A stretch of 64,000 bases of DNA, taken from positions 31,047,032 to 31,111,031 of the forward strand of contig CM032125.1 in assembly GCA_018894105.1 (NCBI GenBank), given 5' to 3'. A model generated the notes under the pieces. The model was not told where the DNA came from. It saw only the letters and a program-made list of their open reading frames with translations, and made no database searches. Source of the stretch: Jacaranda mimosifolia. Lineage: Eukaryota > Streptophyta > Magnoliopsida > Lamiales > Bignoniaceae. Positions within the stretch are counted from its first letter, which is position 1; every line of letters starts with the position of its first letter. Shown here piece after piece: positions 37,241 through 48,654 of this stretch. Made by a program: the position numbers and the translations under genes.

Positions 37241-38851
37241 TGACAAATTTTACCATAGATGTCAAATTAGTCACTTTTTTGTTAGATTGTTGGGGGTGAA
37301 ATAGATATTTTGATATTATTTATAAATGTGTAGATATAGATTGTGTGATTAGTGTATGTAGATATTTTTAATAATGAATTTAGGGTACAATATTCGAGAA
37401 TGAATTTTTAAGGGTATTTTAGGGATTATCTTGTGCGTTTTGGGAAGTAGGATTGAGAAAAATATTTTGGGAGTTTGAAAACAAATAAGGTGAAAGTTCA
37501 ACTCAAAGATGTTTGGCTAAACCTATTTAAAGCATCATATAAACTCTTACATCTTATAAGATTGTTTTTGGAGTTTATAAGATATTAGTAATAATAATTT
37601 TGTATTTAAAATAATAAATTGAAAGAACTTGTTAAGATTTTGTAAATAAGTTAGTATTTTCTTTTTTTAGCTCATATAATCCTAAAATCTTATTTTAGAC
37701 GATTTGATTAATAAATAAGAATATCTATCTCTGCATGACCATTGTTGATATTTACCCATCTAATATATGGATGAAGAATTTAGCATGGAAATTAATGCAC
37801 TCTCTGGTTGCTAGAATATTGTTCTTTGTTGGTGCAATTTTTATTTATTTATTTATTCATATTTTTGAGTGAGATTTGTGCATAAATTTAATTAGTCCAC
37901 TATGATAAATTACACCTTGACATTCTTTTCAAGTACTCTTAGAATATTTAAAGCTTTATTATATATCATAGTTTTGTTAAATTTAATTAATTAGTCCATT
38001 ATAATGATGCTTTGTTGTTTGGTGAGATCCATGGCTGTTCCATGTTTTATTTTTTGTTGTATACTAGAGACACAGAAAACTTTTGAGTATAATTAAAAGC
38101 TGTACGTGGAAGGAGTCTTAGAAAGTACTTGATGGAAAGTTTGGTTTAAGAATTTCATTGAGAAAACAAAAAATAAAATGAATGACATCTAAAATTCCAA
38201 ACTTGTTTGATTGATTAGGGAAAATAATATGGAAAAATATCAGAGGTAACAAATTAGTTGAAGAATTAAGTATTCTCTCATTTTCTCAACATCTTGGGTG
38301 GAAAATGAATTTTCTTTAATTTATATTTTTTTCATAAGTTTTCTTTTCCTTAGTTTTTTCGTTACCAATCAAAGAAGTAAAATTATTTTTCTCAATAGTT
38401 TCATTTATTTTCCTCATTAAAATCCTTATATAAGACATATATAGTTTTTAGGAAAAAGGACCTAAAGGAAAGTATATTGTAGTTGGCGAACTTATTTTCC
38501 TTACAAAATAATAATGAAAATGAGAGAAAATCTATCCAGTCTTGTATCTTCCGACATACTTTTCATCTCATCTTTTCTAATGGTTTTTCATAGATAATCT
38601 AAATAAACTTGAAATTTTATATTTTTTTTAATTTTATTTTTTTCTTAATATTTTTCTTTGATCGTCAAAAATTTTGAACCAAACATAATACAAATTTGAA
38701 ATTTCCCCTGAGAGTTAAAAGTGTTTAAAGTTTGAGTATGTTTATAGAAATATTGTTGTTACAAATAGTGACATTATTACTTTAGATCGAGATGAAAAGT
38801 TATATATGGAAAAAAAGTTTAAAGATGAACTCTTACTTAGAAACTGACTAA
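37241..38851. other. No gene recognised; end of duplicated block
   Basis: 37241-37941 matches 63318-64000. From about 37500 there is GATGTTTGGCTAAACCTATT, a half copy of the MITE found complete at 38852. Beyond 37941 the partner lies outside the window. No coding sequence. Confidence 0.5.
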
Positions 38852-39205
38852 GAGGATGTTTGGCTAAACTTATTTAAAGTATTATAAGATATTTTTTGAG
38901 CTTTAAGATGTTAGATTTTTTTTTTAAATAAGTTGTTGAAGTGTTTGGATAAAATAAGATTTTAGATCTTATAAGATGTTAATAATAGCAATTTTGTAAT
39001 TAATAATTAAAAATAAAGGAGCTTGTTAATATCTTAAAAATAAATTAGGGTCTTCTTACTTTTTTTAAAAGAGCTTATAAGCTCATAACATTTTAATTTA
39101 GGATCTTATAAGCACTTAAAAAAAAAGAAAGAAAAAAAATACCAAACATTTTTTATCAATTTATAAGATATTTTGTGAAGTTTATAAGTTCACCCAAACA
39201 CCCTC
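38852..39205. mobile_element. GAGGRTGTTTGG-type MITE
   Basis: The left end GAGGATGTTTGGCTAAACTT and the reverse complement of the right end, GAGGGTGTTTGGGTGAACTT, are inverted repeats. The interior is rich in CTTATAAG words on both strands. About 354 bp. The target duplication is unclear. Confidence 0.65.
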
Positions 39206-39265
39206 GATCTAAGACACATAAAGAAACAAGAGTTGGAAATTTAGGATAAAAATAATATTAGTTAA

Positions 39266-39290
39266 TGTGTGTGTGTGTGTGTGTGTGTGT
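39266..39290. repeat. (TG)n microsatellite
   Basis: About 12 TG units. Confidence 0.9.
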
Positions 39291-39582
39291 ACCGTTGGTC
39301 TTGGGAAGTTTTGAAGAGTTGTGTTTAGCAAAAATAAAGGCTAGTTCTTAGTTTAGACATTCTTTTTGCTTTCTCCTTGATTTGATGCTCTGGGATCAGC
39401 TATGGTAAAGTTGATAAATCAGTCATAATTTTTTAAATAGAAAAATAATTATGAAGTTTAACTTTGTAAATTCTTTTTCCTTTTTTCTTCTCCATCTAAG
39501 ATTAATTTCAAATTTTACTTGCCAAGAAAAAATAGATATAGAGAACTTTATAGAATCGTAATTGTTATTCTCGCTGCCCAAT

Positions 39583-39880
39583 ATCCATTTGGTTTCATTC
39601 TCAAATATTATTTTTACATTTTATGCTATTTAAAATTGAATCATATCATTTTATACATATTTTCATTTTTATTTTCAAATCATATTTTACAATAATCTAT
39701 ATATCTTCTCTCTCTATTTTCTTTATTATCATCTCTCTCCTCCTAGAACTTAGTAAATCATATATAATCATTATTTCTCCAACAACCTATCCAAATACAA
39801 ATTTATTTTCAACTTATTTTTACTAATTAATTTTTCAAAATTTGAAAACATTGAAAATGAAAATATAACCAAATGGGCCC
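39583..39880. mobile_element. GTTTGGTTTT-type MITE
   Basis: The left end CCATTTGGTTTCATTCTCAA and the right end AACCAAATGGGCCC are inverted, with the family's interior order (CTCTCTCTATTT, AACAACCTATCCAAATAC). It is most like the copy at 35402. Confidence 0.65.
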
Positions 39881-40545
39881 TTTAGTGATTTTAAATTCTT
39901 TATTTTAATTTAATTTCTTATTACATTTTACATTTGTTATACATGCAAATCAAGGTGTAATTTATAAACGAGTAGACATTAATAATTAATTTAAGAAATA
40001 TTTTATGTATTAGGCACGTATTTGTTACGCAAACAACTAAATTACCAAATCAACCTTTCTTATGAACAAAATGTAATTAAGAAATATTTGCATTTTCTTG
40101 GAGACAAGTTAAAGCTCAAAGTTCCTTACTTTTTCCACACACCACCAAAGAACATTGACAAACCAGACATGTTACAATGACAGCGCAATCTCCCCATACT
40201 AATTTCTTCAATATTTTAGCATATGACATAAATAAATGTTAATGTTTACAAAATGGCTTTACACCAACTCCTCTATCCACGACCCGATCATTTATCTCAA
40301 TAATTTAGATTTCTCGTACACACGGACTTAAGGGTCCAAAGATGCACATTATGAGGCACATGCATATATAAAATTTGATTCTCTTGTTACGTGTTCACCA
40401 AATAGTATCAACTTGACCTAATATTTTTATGTTAATTAAGCAAAGACCTAGGTAGAATAGTAGCCGAAGCAATAATCATTTCAAGGCTGGTTATTGGAGC
40501 TGAAGCTGGAGAGATTGACATGCCACCACCCATCAATTTCTATAT
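39881..40545. other. No gene recognised
   Basis: AT-rich spacer. It could hold the left end of the MULE at 42.6-44.5 kb, but I could not find a terminus matching the one near 45690. Confidence 0.4.
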
Positions 40546-40833
40546 TGCAAGAAGGCCACGTCCTCTGTGTTATGGACAAATGAAAATTTAGATAGAAGGT
40601 TTCAAACTTATTCAGAGAAGATTGGAGGACGATCCTTCTTTCAATTGGTAGACAATCCACTATGTGCAAGGACAAGACAAATTATTCTAGGACTTCTCCG
40701 ACAACTCTATGGTGTGGAGGTCAAAATGAACATTTTGAAGAACGAGAATACCCAACTTAAGTGGAAATTGCAGAAAATGAAAATGTTCTTGTTTGGATGT
40801 TTGGTGCTTGCTACTGTGGTGCTTTGGAAGTGA
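40546..40833 (+). pseudogene. GRF-type zinc-finger protein relic
   Basis: The frame from 40546 reads CKKATSSVLWTNENLDRRF, then FFQLVDNPLCARTRQIILGLL, a basic coiled-coil stretch, and a C-terminal hydrophobic segment FGCLVLATVVLW before the stop. This order (Cys, WT-E/N-RRF, W-D-P-CAR, coiled coil, one membrane segment) is that of small plant GRF-type zinc-finger proteins. The N-terminal Cys pair and start codon are out of frame, the central G-C-P motif is mutated and the Trp of the W-D motif is lost, so it is broken. It converges with the MULE transposase remnant 2 kb away. Confidence 0.6.
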
Positions 40834-42592
40834 TTGCTGGAGATGTTGATTTTTGGAGAAGGATCTTGGAGTTTCCTGTACCTTCTTCTTCAATATTCAC
40901 GCGACGTGTAACTTTTTTTCTCTTTATTTTTTCTTTATGATTTTTGTGTTTAAGAAACAAATTTTCTGTTGAAGCAAAAATGTAATTTGTACTATGTGGT
41001 TAAGAAGCATAATTTTTTATGTAGTGAAATATAAGTTAAATTATTTGTCTTCAAATATTCCTTTTCTATTGTTAAATTTTGTTGGATTGAGTTTGATTGT
41101 GTTCATTAAGTGGCTAGATTGAAAATAGGAATTGAGATTGAGACTGTCAAATTGAGAATGCAAAAAAAGATAAGAAAAAGATGCCTTCAAAGATGTGCAA
41201 AAAAGATTTAAGAATGCAATAATGAATAGGAAAAGAAGGATGAGAAAAAGACACCTTTAAAGATGTGAAAAAAAGACACCTATAAAGACACAGCTCAAAT
41301 GAAACCATTTTCATATTGCCTATTTCAACAACTAAACTAGTATCATACACATCTCATCACACAAATAGAATTAAAGTAACAAAATACAATAAAATAAGTA
41401 GAACAAGACAAAACTAAAATTAAACTTCCATTCAACCAAAAAATGCCTTACATTCAACAATTAAACACACCTTATACACCAATCCAATCAATTAAACCAA
41501 TTTAGCCAATTCCGGCAACTAAACAAATATCATGCAAACCTCAATATACACTTATGCACACCTCATCACACAAATAGCATTAAAGCAACAAAATGCAATA
41601 AAACAAGAGGAGGCAAGTTCAAAACTAAACTTGCACACCAAAAAAATGCCTTACACAAGTTCGCATGCCTTATATCAAAGGATGCATTTACATCAAAACA
41701 TGCCTTACACCAAAAGCATTTACATCAAAAAAATAAATAAATACAAGTTCACAACAATTCATGTTTTAGACTTATAAATTGTTTTTCATTCACCAAAAAC
41801 TCCTATCAATTGTACCATTCTTATCAAATGACTCTATGCACCAAAAAATCATTATTTCTTCTTTTTCTTATTCTTCCCTTTTTCATTCAACTCTTTCACA
41901 ACAGTAGTTAAGATTTGCCATTGTCACATATTTGACTCCAATTTCTATGAATGTTGGTACAGGTAACTGAGCTAACCTGCTAGTTTAAGTATTTGACTGG
42001 GGCTGTTGAGTGCCGATAAATGTAAGAGGTGATTTGATATTCACTCTATGACTCCCTTGTGACTTTGATTGCATCATTTGAGCATACATAGAAGATCCTG
42101 GTTGCAATAATAGTGGTTGAATGAGGTCTAGCACAGAGGCTTGAGATTCAAGCGTGCAAGTTGTCTACTCTTCTTTGGTTTCAAAAACTATTGTAGTTCG
42201 TTTCAATAGAGGTAAGATGCTTGGTTCGACATTGGCACCCACTTTTGCATCATGTTCCACCTCATCACGAGATTGAGTGAGAGTTTCAATGGGATTTTTG
42301 CCTTGGAAAGTACACAAAGACAATATTAATAATGAAATTTCTTTCCCTTAACTCAAAAAAAAAAATTAAAAAACTAAATAAATTAATCTTACCTTCCTAG
42401 TTGTAGTCCTTGCAGTCTTTGCACTCCACCAACTTATCGTAGTATCGCCTACTGCTTATTTTCCTTTATTCACCCAAGTTACATATTAACAAAAAAAAAA
42501 AAAAAGACTTTATAACTAATCAAATTATTAGATAATTATTGATCACAATTAATAAAAAACTTAATAATCAAGAAAATATTACCAGTTTTGTG
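40834..42592. other. No gene recognised; probable MULE interior
   Basis: AT-rich, with short direct repeats of CACACCTCATCACACAAATAG near 41350 and 41558 and repeated TGCCTTACA/CATTTACATCAAAA words at 41640-41735. It probably includes the 3' part of the MULE, but no domain is seen. Confidence 0.4.
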
Positions 42593-44472
42593 GATGGCCC
42601 TCCTTGGTTGCCTTCCATTGGACATGGTAATGCATTGTACTTTTCTTTGCCGTATATCCAAAACTTCACAGTTGTTTGGTACCTCCTCATTTTTGTCTTT
42701 AGAGAGGGTCCTCTTTTTCTTTTCTTACCCTTGTCAATTAGCTCACTTCTCTTTTTCTCCTTGTCTTTTTTTGTCTCTCAGCTCTCTTTCCAAAATCTGG
42801 AGCCATTGGTGGTATATTTCCACTCTCACTCCATATATACCCATTATTGCTGGTTCATAAACTCTCAGATATGTTTGTACACTGTGGCAAGACACTATAT
42901 AACTCTCAAGGTCATGGTTTTGATTATTTATGGCTTTGATGGCATGCATACAAGGTATATCAGTCAAGTCCCATGCTTTGTAGGTACATGTCCACTTATT
43001 TAGATCAACACAGTGCTGAGAACCATCAACACAAGACACTTGATAATGTTTGTCAGTTAACTTGATAAGTATGCAAGAGGATGCATCTTTGGAACTCTTC
43101 AATAGAATATCTCTAATCTTGAGGCACGAAAATCAGCTCCTCCAATTAGCTCTGGCTCTATCTGTGTCAATTTATAACCACTACATTAGATACTCCATAA
43201 TTCATTCAAGCATTATAGGGATGGGTTTCTCCCTTGACATCTCAATGTTGTTGTTGAATTTTTCGCACAACATTATTCATAACAAGATCACATTTGGAAT
43301 GATTGGTGAAATGTGATTTACTACATTGAGTTGGAGGTTTGTCACTCAACCACCGGTATGCTTTATTATCCAAAATTTTCAGCTTTTGCATTTTTCTTTT
43401 GAACTCAGCAATAGTAGTAGCAGTTGCAACTTTCCATAATGCCTGCTTTAATGCCTCCCCTTTGAAGCTACTTGTATGCATATTTTTCCATAAGTGCTGC
43501 ACATAATATATGTGTTCTGCACTTGGAAAGACTTCTTTAAAAGCTTGTAGTTGGCCTTTTACCTTGTCTAACATAAAGGTGTACTTCTCAATATTTTTAT
43601 ACTAAGTCATTCTTAACTCAGTCAAAAACCACTTCCAATTATCAAAATTCTCGATCCTTACAGACCACAGTATATGCCATAGGACAAACATTATTGTTTG
43701 GACCAACTTTTATTGTTTTCAGTAAGACCCCCCACGTGTTATGTTGAAGTGATACACATCGATCCCAATGAATGGCCTATACGCTACCTTAAAGCCTTTT
43801 TTCAATACGTTTAGGCAACAATAAAACTTATGAAATTAATCCTGACCATCTACTTGTTCTGGACCCATTGTTCTGTTAATTTCTTTAGCATAATCCCACA
43901 GCTTTCTACATTGCCACTCAGGGTCTCCTTCAAGTTTAAGTAATGCCATTCTTTTGGCTCTATAAGCTTTATCTATATAGACATTAACATTTATCTCCTT
44001 AATCATAATATCTTATCTAAATCCCTCAACATTTCTTTTAAGATCCATTTTCCACATATGCAAAGACTTATCACACAACCATTTTGTTTTTAAATAGCCC
44101 TAATATCAAATTTTGTCCACATGTGTGTTTAGGAATGTATTTTCTTAATTAGAATGTGCAATTTTCCTTCAATTCAATGGCAGTAATTCTCCAAGTGCAA
44201 TTGCTATCTTTTTCTCCCACACACCTTGCATAAATTCTATTTGTGTCATTCTTGGAGATTTTTTAATCTTTCTTAGTTGTTGTTGCACGAGATTGAACAT
44301 ATTGCTTAAATCCATCTTTGTTGCTAAAAATCATCTCTACTTCAAAGGTTGGATTCCACATGTTCTTAGGGTTAAACACCGAGCACTTGTACATTTCATT
44401 CTCTCCATCTGAGTTCAATTTATCAATTATCTCCATGTTACTACCCATCCTCATTGCTCTCACCATCATCAT
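42593..44472 (-). pseudogene. Mutator-like (MULE) transposase, broken
   Basis: Read right to left. N-terminal domain at 44263-44472 (FEVEMIFSNKDGFKQYV). Catalytic DDE region with RPFIGIDVYHF, whose Asp codon is at 43758-43760. A following block at 43242-43574 (MLDKVKGQLQ, then FPSAEHIYYVQHLWKNMH). A SWIM zinc finger at about 42930-43000 (CTYKAWDLTDIPCMHAI, a C-x-C...C-x-H pattern). Several stops and shifts separate the blocks, for instance between the first catalytic Asp and the MLDK block. An intact MULE transposase is about 700-900 residues; none is possible here. Confidence 0.85.
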
Positions 44473-45469
44473 GTCTCCCTATTTCTTCTTCATCATAATT
44501 ACTTTCACTTTTTAAACTTACTTGGCTTAGGTCAATCTCTCACTCACATCATGATAACTCATTATATACTCAGTGTCAGCATCTTGCTCAATTTCACCAA
44601 CCTTATCTATAGGTATCTCTCTTGCTTGCATTATATCATCCTCTAAAGATAGTTTTAGATTCACCTCATAAGGGTATCAATCTACACTAGCTAAAATTTC
44701 ATCTAACTTATCATCTTTTTCCTCCCCAATAGCTTGATCTCTCATATCTTACTATACACACCCATCACCTTCCAAACCAATTTGTTGCTCAGCATCAACA
44801 TGAACTCCTTCATCACACCCCTCACCGAATCCCTCAGTTTGTACCCATCACCCCTCTGTGAAACTTCTTCATCACAAATCCATTGAAATGCCTCATCACC
44901 CTTTTCAACATCATTATGCACTTCAATCCCTCATTTTGCTCTACAGTTGTTCCCTCACCCCCTTCTTCTGGATATCAGACTGAGCCAATGCTAAATTTTG
45001 TTCTTCATATAGCTTTATTTGCAAAGTAAAAAATGCTTTACATAATAAACAAGTCAAAAATAAATTTTTTTTTAACAGTATCTAGCGCCATTTGCATCCA
45101 TAAACCCAACAAATAGTGCAACCACATTTATAATAGAAATTGATACTTATGATAGAATGGGGATGGAAGATCCATACTCCTTTGCTGCCTAATATGGACC
45201 ATGTTCAGCTTTACTTCGCACATATGAGGATTTTACAAAAATAAGCTCGAATTTTTTATTGTCTAGTATCCTAGGGTTTGTGGCTAAAAAAGAATTTGGG
45301 GGGTTTTTTATTTTATAGAATGAGAAATGGTGGTTTTTGTTCTTTTCTTGTAGAATACATTTAATCTCTGAGTGCTTCTTTTAATTTGGTCTAAATTGCA
45401 TTTTCAATTTTTTTTTGATATCTAAAATGCTAATGTGCAAATTTCCCCCCCTTTTTTTGGTCTAGGTAT
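44473..45469. other. Probable 5' region of the MULE
   Basis: No clear domain. Acid-rich minus-strand reading in parts of 44520-45000 is common upstream of MULE transposase domains, but it is full of stops. Confidence 0.35.
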
Positions 45470-45690
45470 AAGAATTATACCGCCATGGTAAGAGGAGTTG
45501 CCACATTTTATGCCACACAGTCGGATGACTTTCATGCCTAGTTTGTTTTGAAATTACCAAATTTCAAGAGGTGCTATACCAATTTTGCAATCCAAAAAAA
45601 AAAAAGGAAAAAATTTGCTTGTAGGACATAATTACAAGACCAATTTTATAATTTTGCAAAAATAAGTATGTTGGCACAGCACTATTCACC
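45470..45690. repeat. MULE-type terminal segment, facing left
   Basis: The reverse complement reads GCAAAATTATAAAATTGGTC, then AAAATTGGTATAGCACC and GTGTGGCATAAAATGTGGCA. This matches the order of 46484-46750 in the opposite direction. It probably ends the element that held the transposase at 42.6-44.5 kb. Confidence 0.45.
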
Positions 45691-46289
45691 GTCGTAATGA
45701 ATTTGATTGTTAATTACTATTGCTATCATAATTAAATTGAATTGTTTTAGTAATAAGGAGTCAAGTGATAACACTAACTTATTGTTCATTATATATTAAA
45801 TAAATAATTTTATTTTATCTCAATAATAATTTATCAATTCTGACTGTGACAAAAAGTATCTAAAAATTGTCAATATTGATAATTAACAATTAAAATAATC
45901 ATGTACAAATTCTGTCAATGTTTGTCTACAATTAGCGGCACACATGTGTATCATCTAAGTTACCACTATATATAGATGACTATTAGTTATTAATGGTGAA
46001 AATTTCAAAAATAATTTTTGTAATTATTATAAAAAATTTTAAAACCATATTTTGATAAAATAAAAATTATACTTCTATATTTAGAGATAACCCCAATGTC
46101 GTTACCTCATATTTTGTTAATAATATTTATTTTTTCTTATATATTTTATTTTATGGTCCAAAATGCAAGCAAGTATATAGTTAACTTCCATCAATATTAT
46201 TCTCAAAATATAATTACTATTAAGTTATTTTGGAAAATGTAATTTCATCAACTAAGGTTATGATATTTTGATATATTTTTTTGCTGAAT
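45691..46289. other. No gene recognised
   Basis: AT-rich spacer between two divergent MULE-type ends. Confidence 0.5.
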
Positions 46290-46392
46290 GATCATTTGGC
46301 CCTATAATATAAGTTTACATGTCAAATGTAAGTTTGCAGGTTTGAATCTAATGAATTCTTGACATGCACATATATAAATAAAAAAAAAGGGG
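46290..46392 (+). mobile_element. SINE-like remnant
   Basis: GCAGGTTTGAATCTAATGAA resembles a pol III B box. It is followed by CTTGACATGCACATATATAA and an A-run, parallel to the SINE remnant at 12072-12184 (CTCCTAACATGTGTATGTAA plus A-run). The A box is degraded. Confidence 0.4.
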
Positions 46393-46483
46393 TGGGGGGG
46401 CGAATATTTTGATACCATTTTCCGGGAGTACGTTGATTCAAATAAATTTACTTTTATATTTTAATTTTTTTGGAAGGAACAAC

Positions 46484-46750
46484 TACAACATATGGGAAAA
46501 ATACAAAATTGGTCCTGTAACTTGACCTTACTAGCAAAATAGGACTTTAACTTTTCAGGCCGCAAAATTGGTACACTATCTTCAAAAATTTGGCAATTTG
46601 AGGACAAATTGGGCCCAAATTTCATTTTCTTCGGCCCAGTCCTATGTGGCAGCTGATTTGGTGCCACGTGGTGCTTTGTCAGCCTAAATATCTACTTCTC
46701 TCCTATGTGGCATATGCTTTGTCAATTCATGTTGCCACATCACCACAAAA
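46484..46750. repeat. MULE-type terminal segment, facing right
   Basis: AAAATTGGTCCTGTAACTTG, GCAAAATTGGTACACTATC and TATGTGGCAGCTGATTTGG are typical of plant Mutator-like terminal regions and mirror 45470-45690. It probably starts an element running to the GC core at 47430, whose right end was not found. Confidence 0.45.
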
Positions 46751-47099
46751 TTTACATTTGGACACAAAAAAAAAAAAGAAAAAAAAAATAGACCTCAACA
46801 ATTTAAAAAAAAAACCCACCAAAAATTAAAAACAAAATTTTAAACCAAATTAAAAAAAGAAAAAAGAATAAATGAATAAACACATTGGTTAGAAAAACAA
46901 AAGCCCACAATTTCTTATTTTGTAAACATAAAAAATTCCAAATATTATGAAAATAATAAAGATATCTAAAATAATTTCATCAAATTTAGTTGAATTTAAT
47001 CAAGATATAAAAAAAATAAAAAAAATTGAAAATATAATATCTAAATCTATTCTTGGACAATATAAGTTTAATATTTTAAATTATATACTCAATAATATT

Positions 47100-47340
47100 A
47101 AAATAATAAATATATCTAAAATAATTTAATTAAATTTTTTAATTAAAAATTAAAAATTTAAAAACCTATGCTTTTAACTATATAATATAAATTACTTAAT
47201 AATATTAGAATTTTCTAATTAAAAATACAATAAATTAAAATTTTAAAATCTATGATTTTAACTATATAATATAAATTACTTAATAATATTAAATTTATAA
47301 ACAGGTCTAAAATAATTTAATTCAATTTAAATAAATTTAT
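47100..47340. repeat. AT-rich tandem repeat, about 110 bp, two copies
   Basis: Two copies of TTTTAACTATATAATATAAA followed by TTACTTAATAATATTA, starting near 47173 and 47256. Confidence 0.6.
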
Positions 47341-47429
47341 CTATTAATTTAAATAATAATAATAGTTATTACTATAAAAAATATATATGTGTATTATATA
47401 TATATATATCTTTTATATATATAATTACC

Positions 47430-47640
47430 CTACCTCCCCCCCCCCCCGCCCACAATCTCACCCCCAACATCGCTGCCAGCCAGCCACCGCCGCTGAGGCG
47501 GCCGCTCGGACCAATGACCATGCCTAACGGCCCCATTCTCACCCTTCCCCCCAAACCACCCTAGCACATCCCCCTCCCCTCAATTCCCCACGGCCCTAAC
47601 ATGCCCCCCCTTCCCCCCCCCCCCTCCCACAGGGGTGATC
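47430..47640. repeat. C-rich core
   Basis: C runs of 14 (47437 on) and 14 (near 47618) bracket a GC-rich stretch with CCAGCCAGCCACCGCCGC. In composition and surroundings it resembles the cores of the MULE-MITEs at 29904 and 32500. On the minus strand it is G-rich. Confidence 0.6.
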
Positions 47641-48196
47641 CCAACTTATTTGACATAACACGAATTCCAGCAAGTAAGAGAAACTTTGAAGGAGTTTAGT
47701 AATTCTCTTAAACAAATTTAAAGATATCCACGATGTTCAAAGAGTCCTTCAGAGCTCATATATTTTTGACATTTGATTCGATATTAAGGTGCGAAACCCT
47801 CGAATTGAATTTATTTTTCTTCAAATCGATGGCTTAAATTTGATTTGATTTGAGCCAAGCCTAATCCGTTCACGAATAGTCTCATCTCATTTACACTTAT
47901 AAATAATATCGGATATCTTTGATTTGACAATATCAAATATCAAAAGATAATATCAATATCAAGAGATAATATCAAATATCTTTGATTTAATTGGTCCATA
48001 AATATATACACTCCATCTTTGACACTTGTCAATATTTGTAAAATAAATAATAAATTATTAATTAAAATTAATTATTTATCTTTTGAAATTAAATTTAATA
48101 AATTCCAAAATATAAATAGAGAATTTTAAATTAATAATTAGCATATTATTTTATACATGTCACTTCTCAATTGACTTAAAATTAATTTATCTACAG
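47641..48196. other. No gene recognised
   Basis: AT-rich with repeated AGATAATATCAAATATC words at 47925-47990; perhaps part of an old LTR. No coding sequence. Confidence 0.4.
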
Positions 48197-48426
48197 TGGG
48201 ACTAAAGTTGCAACCTCCCCCTAACTTATGGGACTAAAAGTACAATTTTTCCACCAGTGCCACGCGTGTCACACGCGCTTTCTCCGTCAAATTTTGGACG
48301 AAAATTGAAGTGTGGGACTAACTTTGCAACTTTTTTTAGATTTTGGGACGTTTTTTAAAATTTGAGAAAGCATGGGACTAAAGTTGCGGACCCCCTTATC
48401 GTATGGGACTAAAAATACAATTTTGC
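48197..48426. repeat. Direct-repeat module next to the copy B boundary
   Basis: GGGACTAAAGTTGC, then a variable 12-15 bases, then TATGGGACTAAAA(G/A)TACAATTTT occurs at 48199-48251 and again at 48372-48425. Between them lies a GC patch with CCACGCGTGTCACACGCGC. These words are common in plant Mutator-like terminal regions. The second copy abuts the start of homology to copy A. Confidence 0.5.
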
Positions 48427-48654
48427 CCTAACCCTCACTATGATCAATCAATAACTCATGATTATTCTTTATACATATATATATATATATATATTAATTT
48501 CTTACAAATGCTACATAATTAATCTGTTGCACTTACAACAAACATAAATGCAGATTAATAACTAATAATTTTTTATTTTCAAAATCAAATTTGGTATGGA
48601 AAATTTGTATAGCTATAGCCTATAGTCATAACTATGAAATGAATTTCATAGTAA

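Larger units (their letters stand above)
30725..37941. repeat. Segmental duplication copy A
   Basis: It is collinear with 48427-52874 plus 63318-64000. Matches run from CTAACTACGACCAATCAATA through the bHLH gene to CACCTTGACATTCTTT. Differences are the MULE-MITE at 31878 and the solo LTR at 36542 (present only here) and the Gypsy element (present only in B). B is still matching at the window end, so the true unit is longer. The orientation is direct. Confidence 0.9.

Noticed and set aside
42539..43003. 154-residue plus-strand ORF with hydrophobic runs
   Set aside because: It is the shadow of the MULE SWIM-finger region on the minus strand, which has recognisable motifs.
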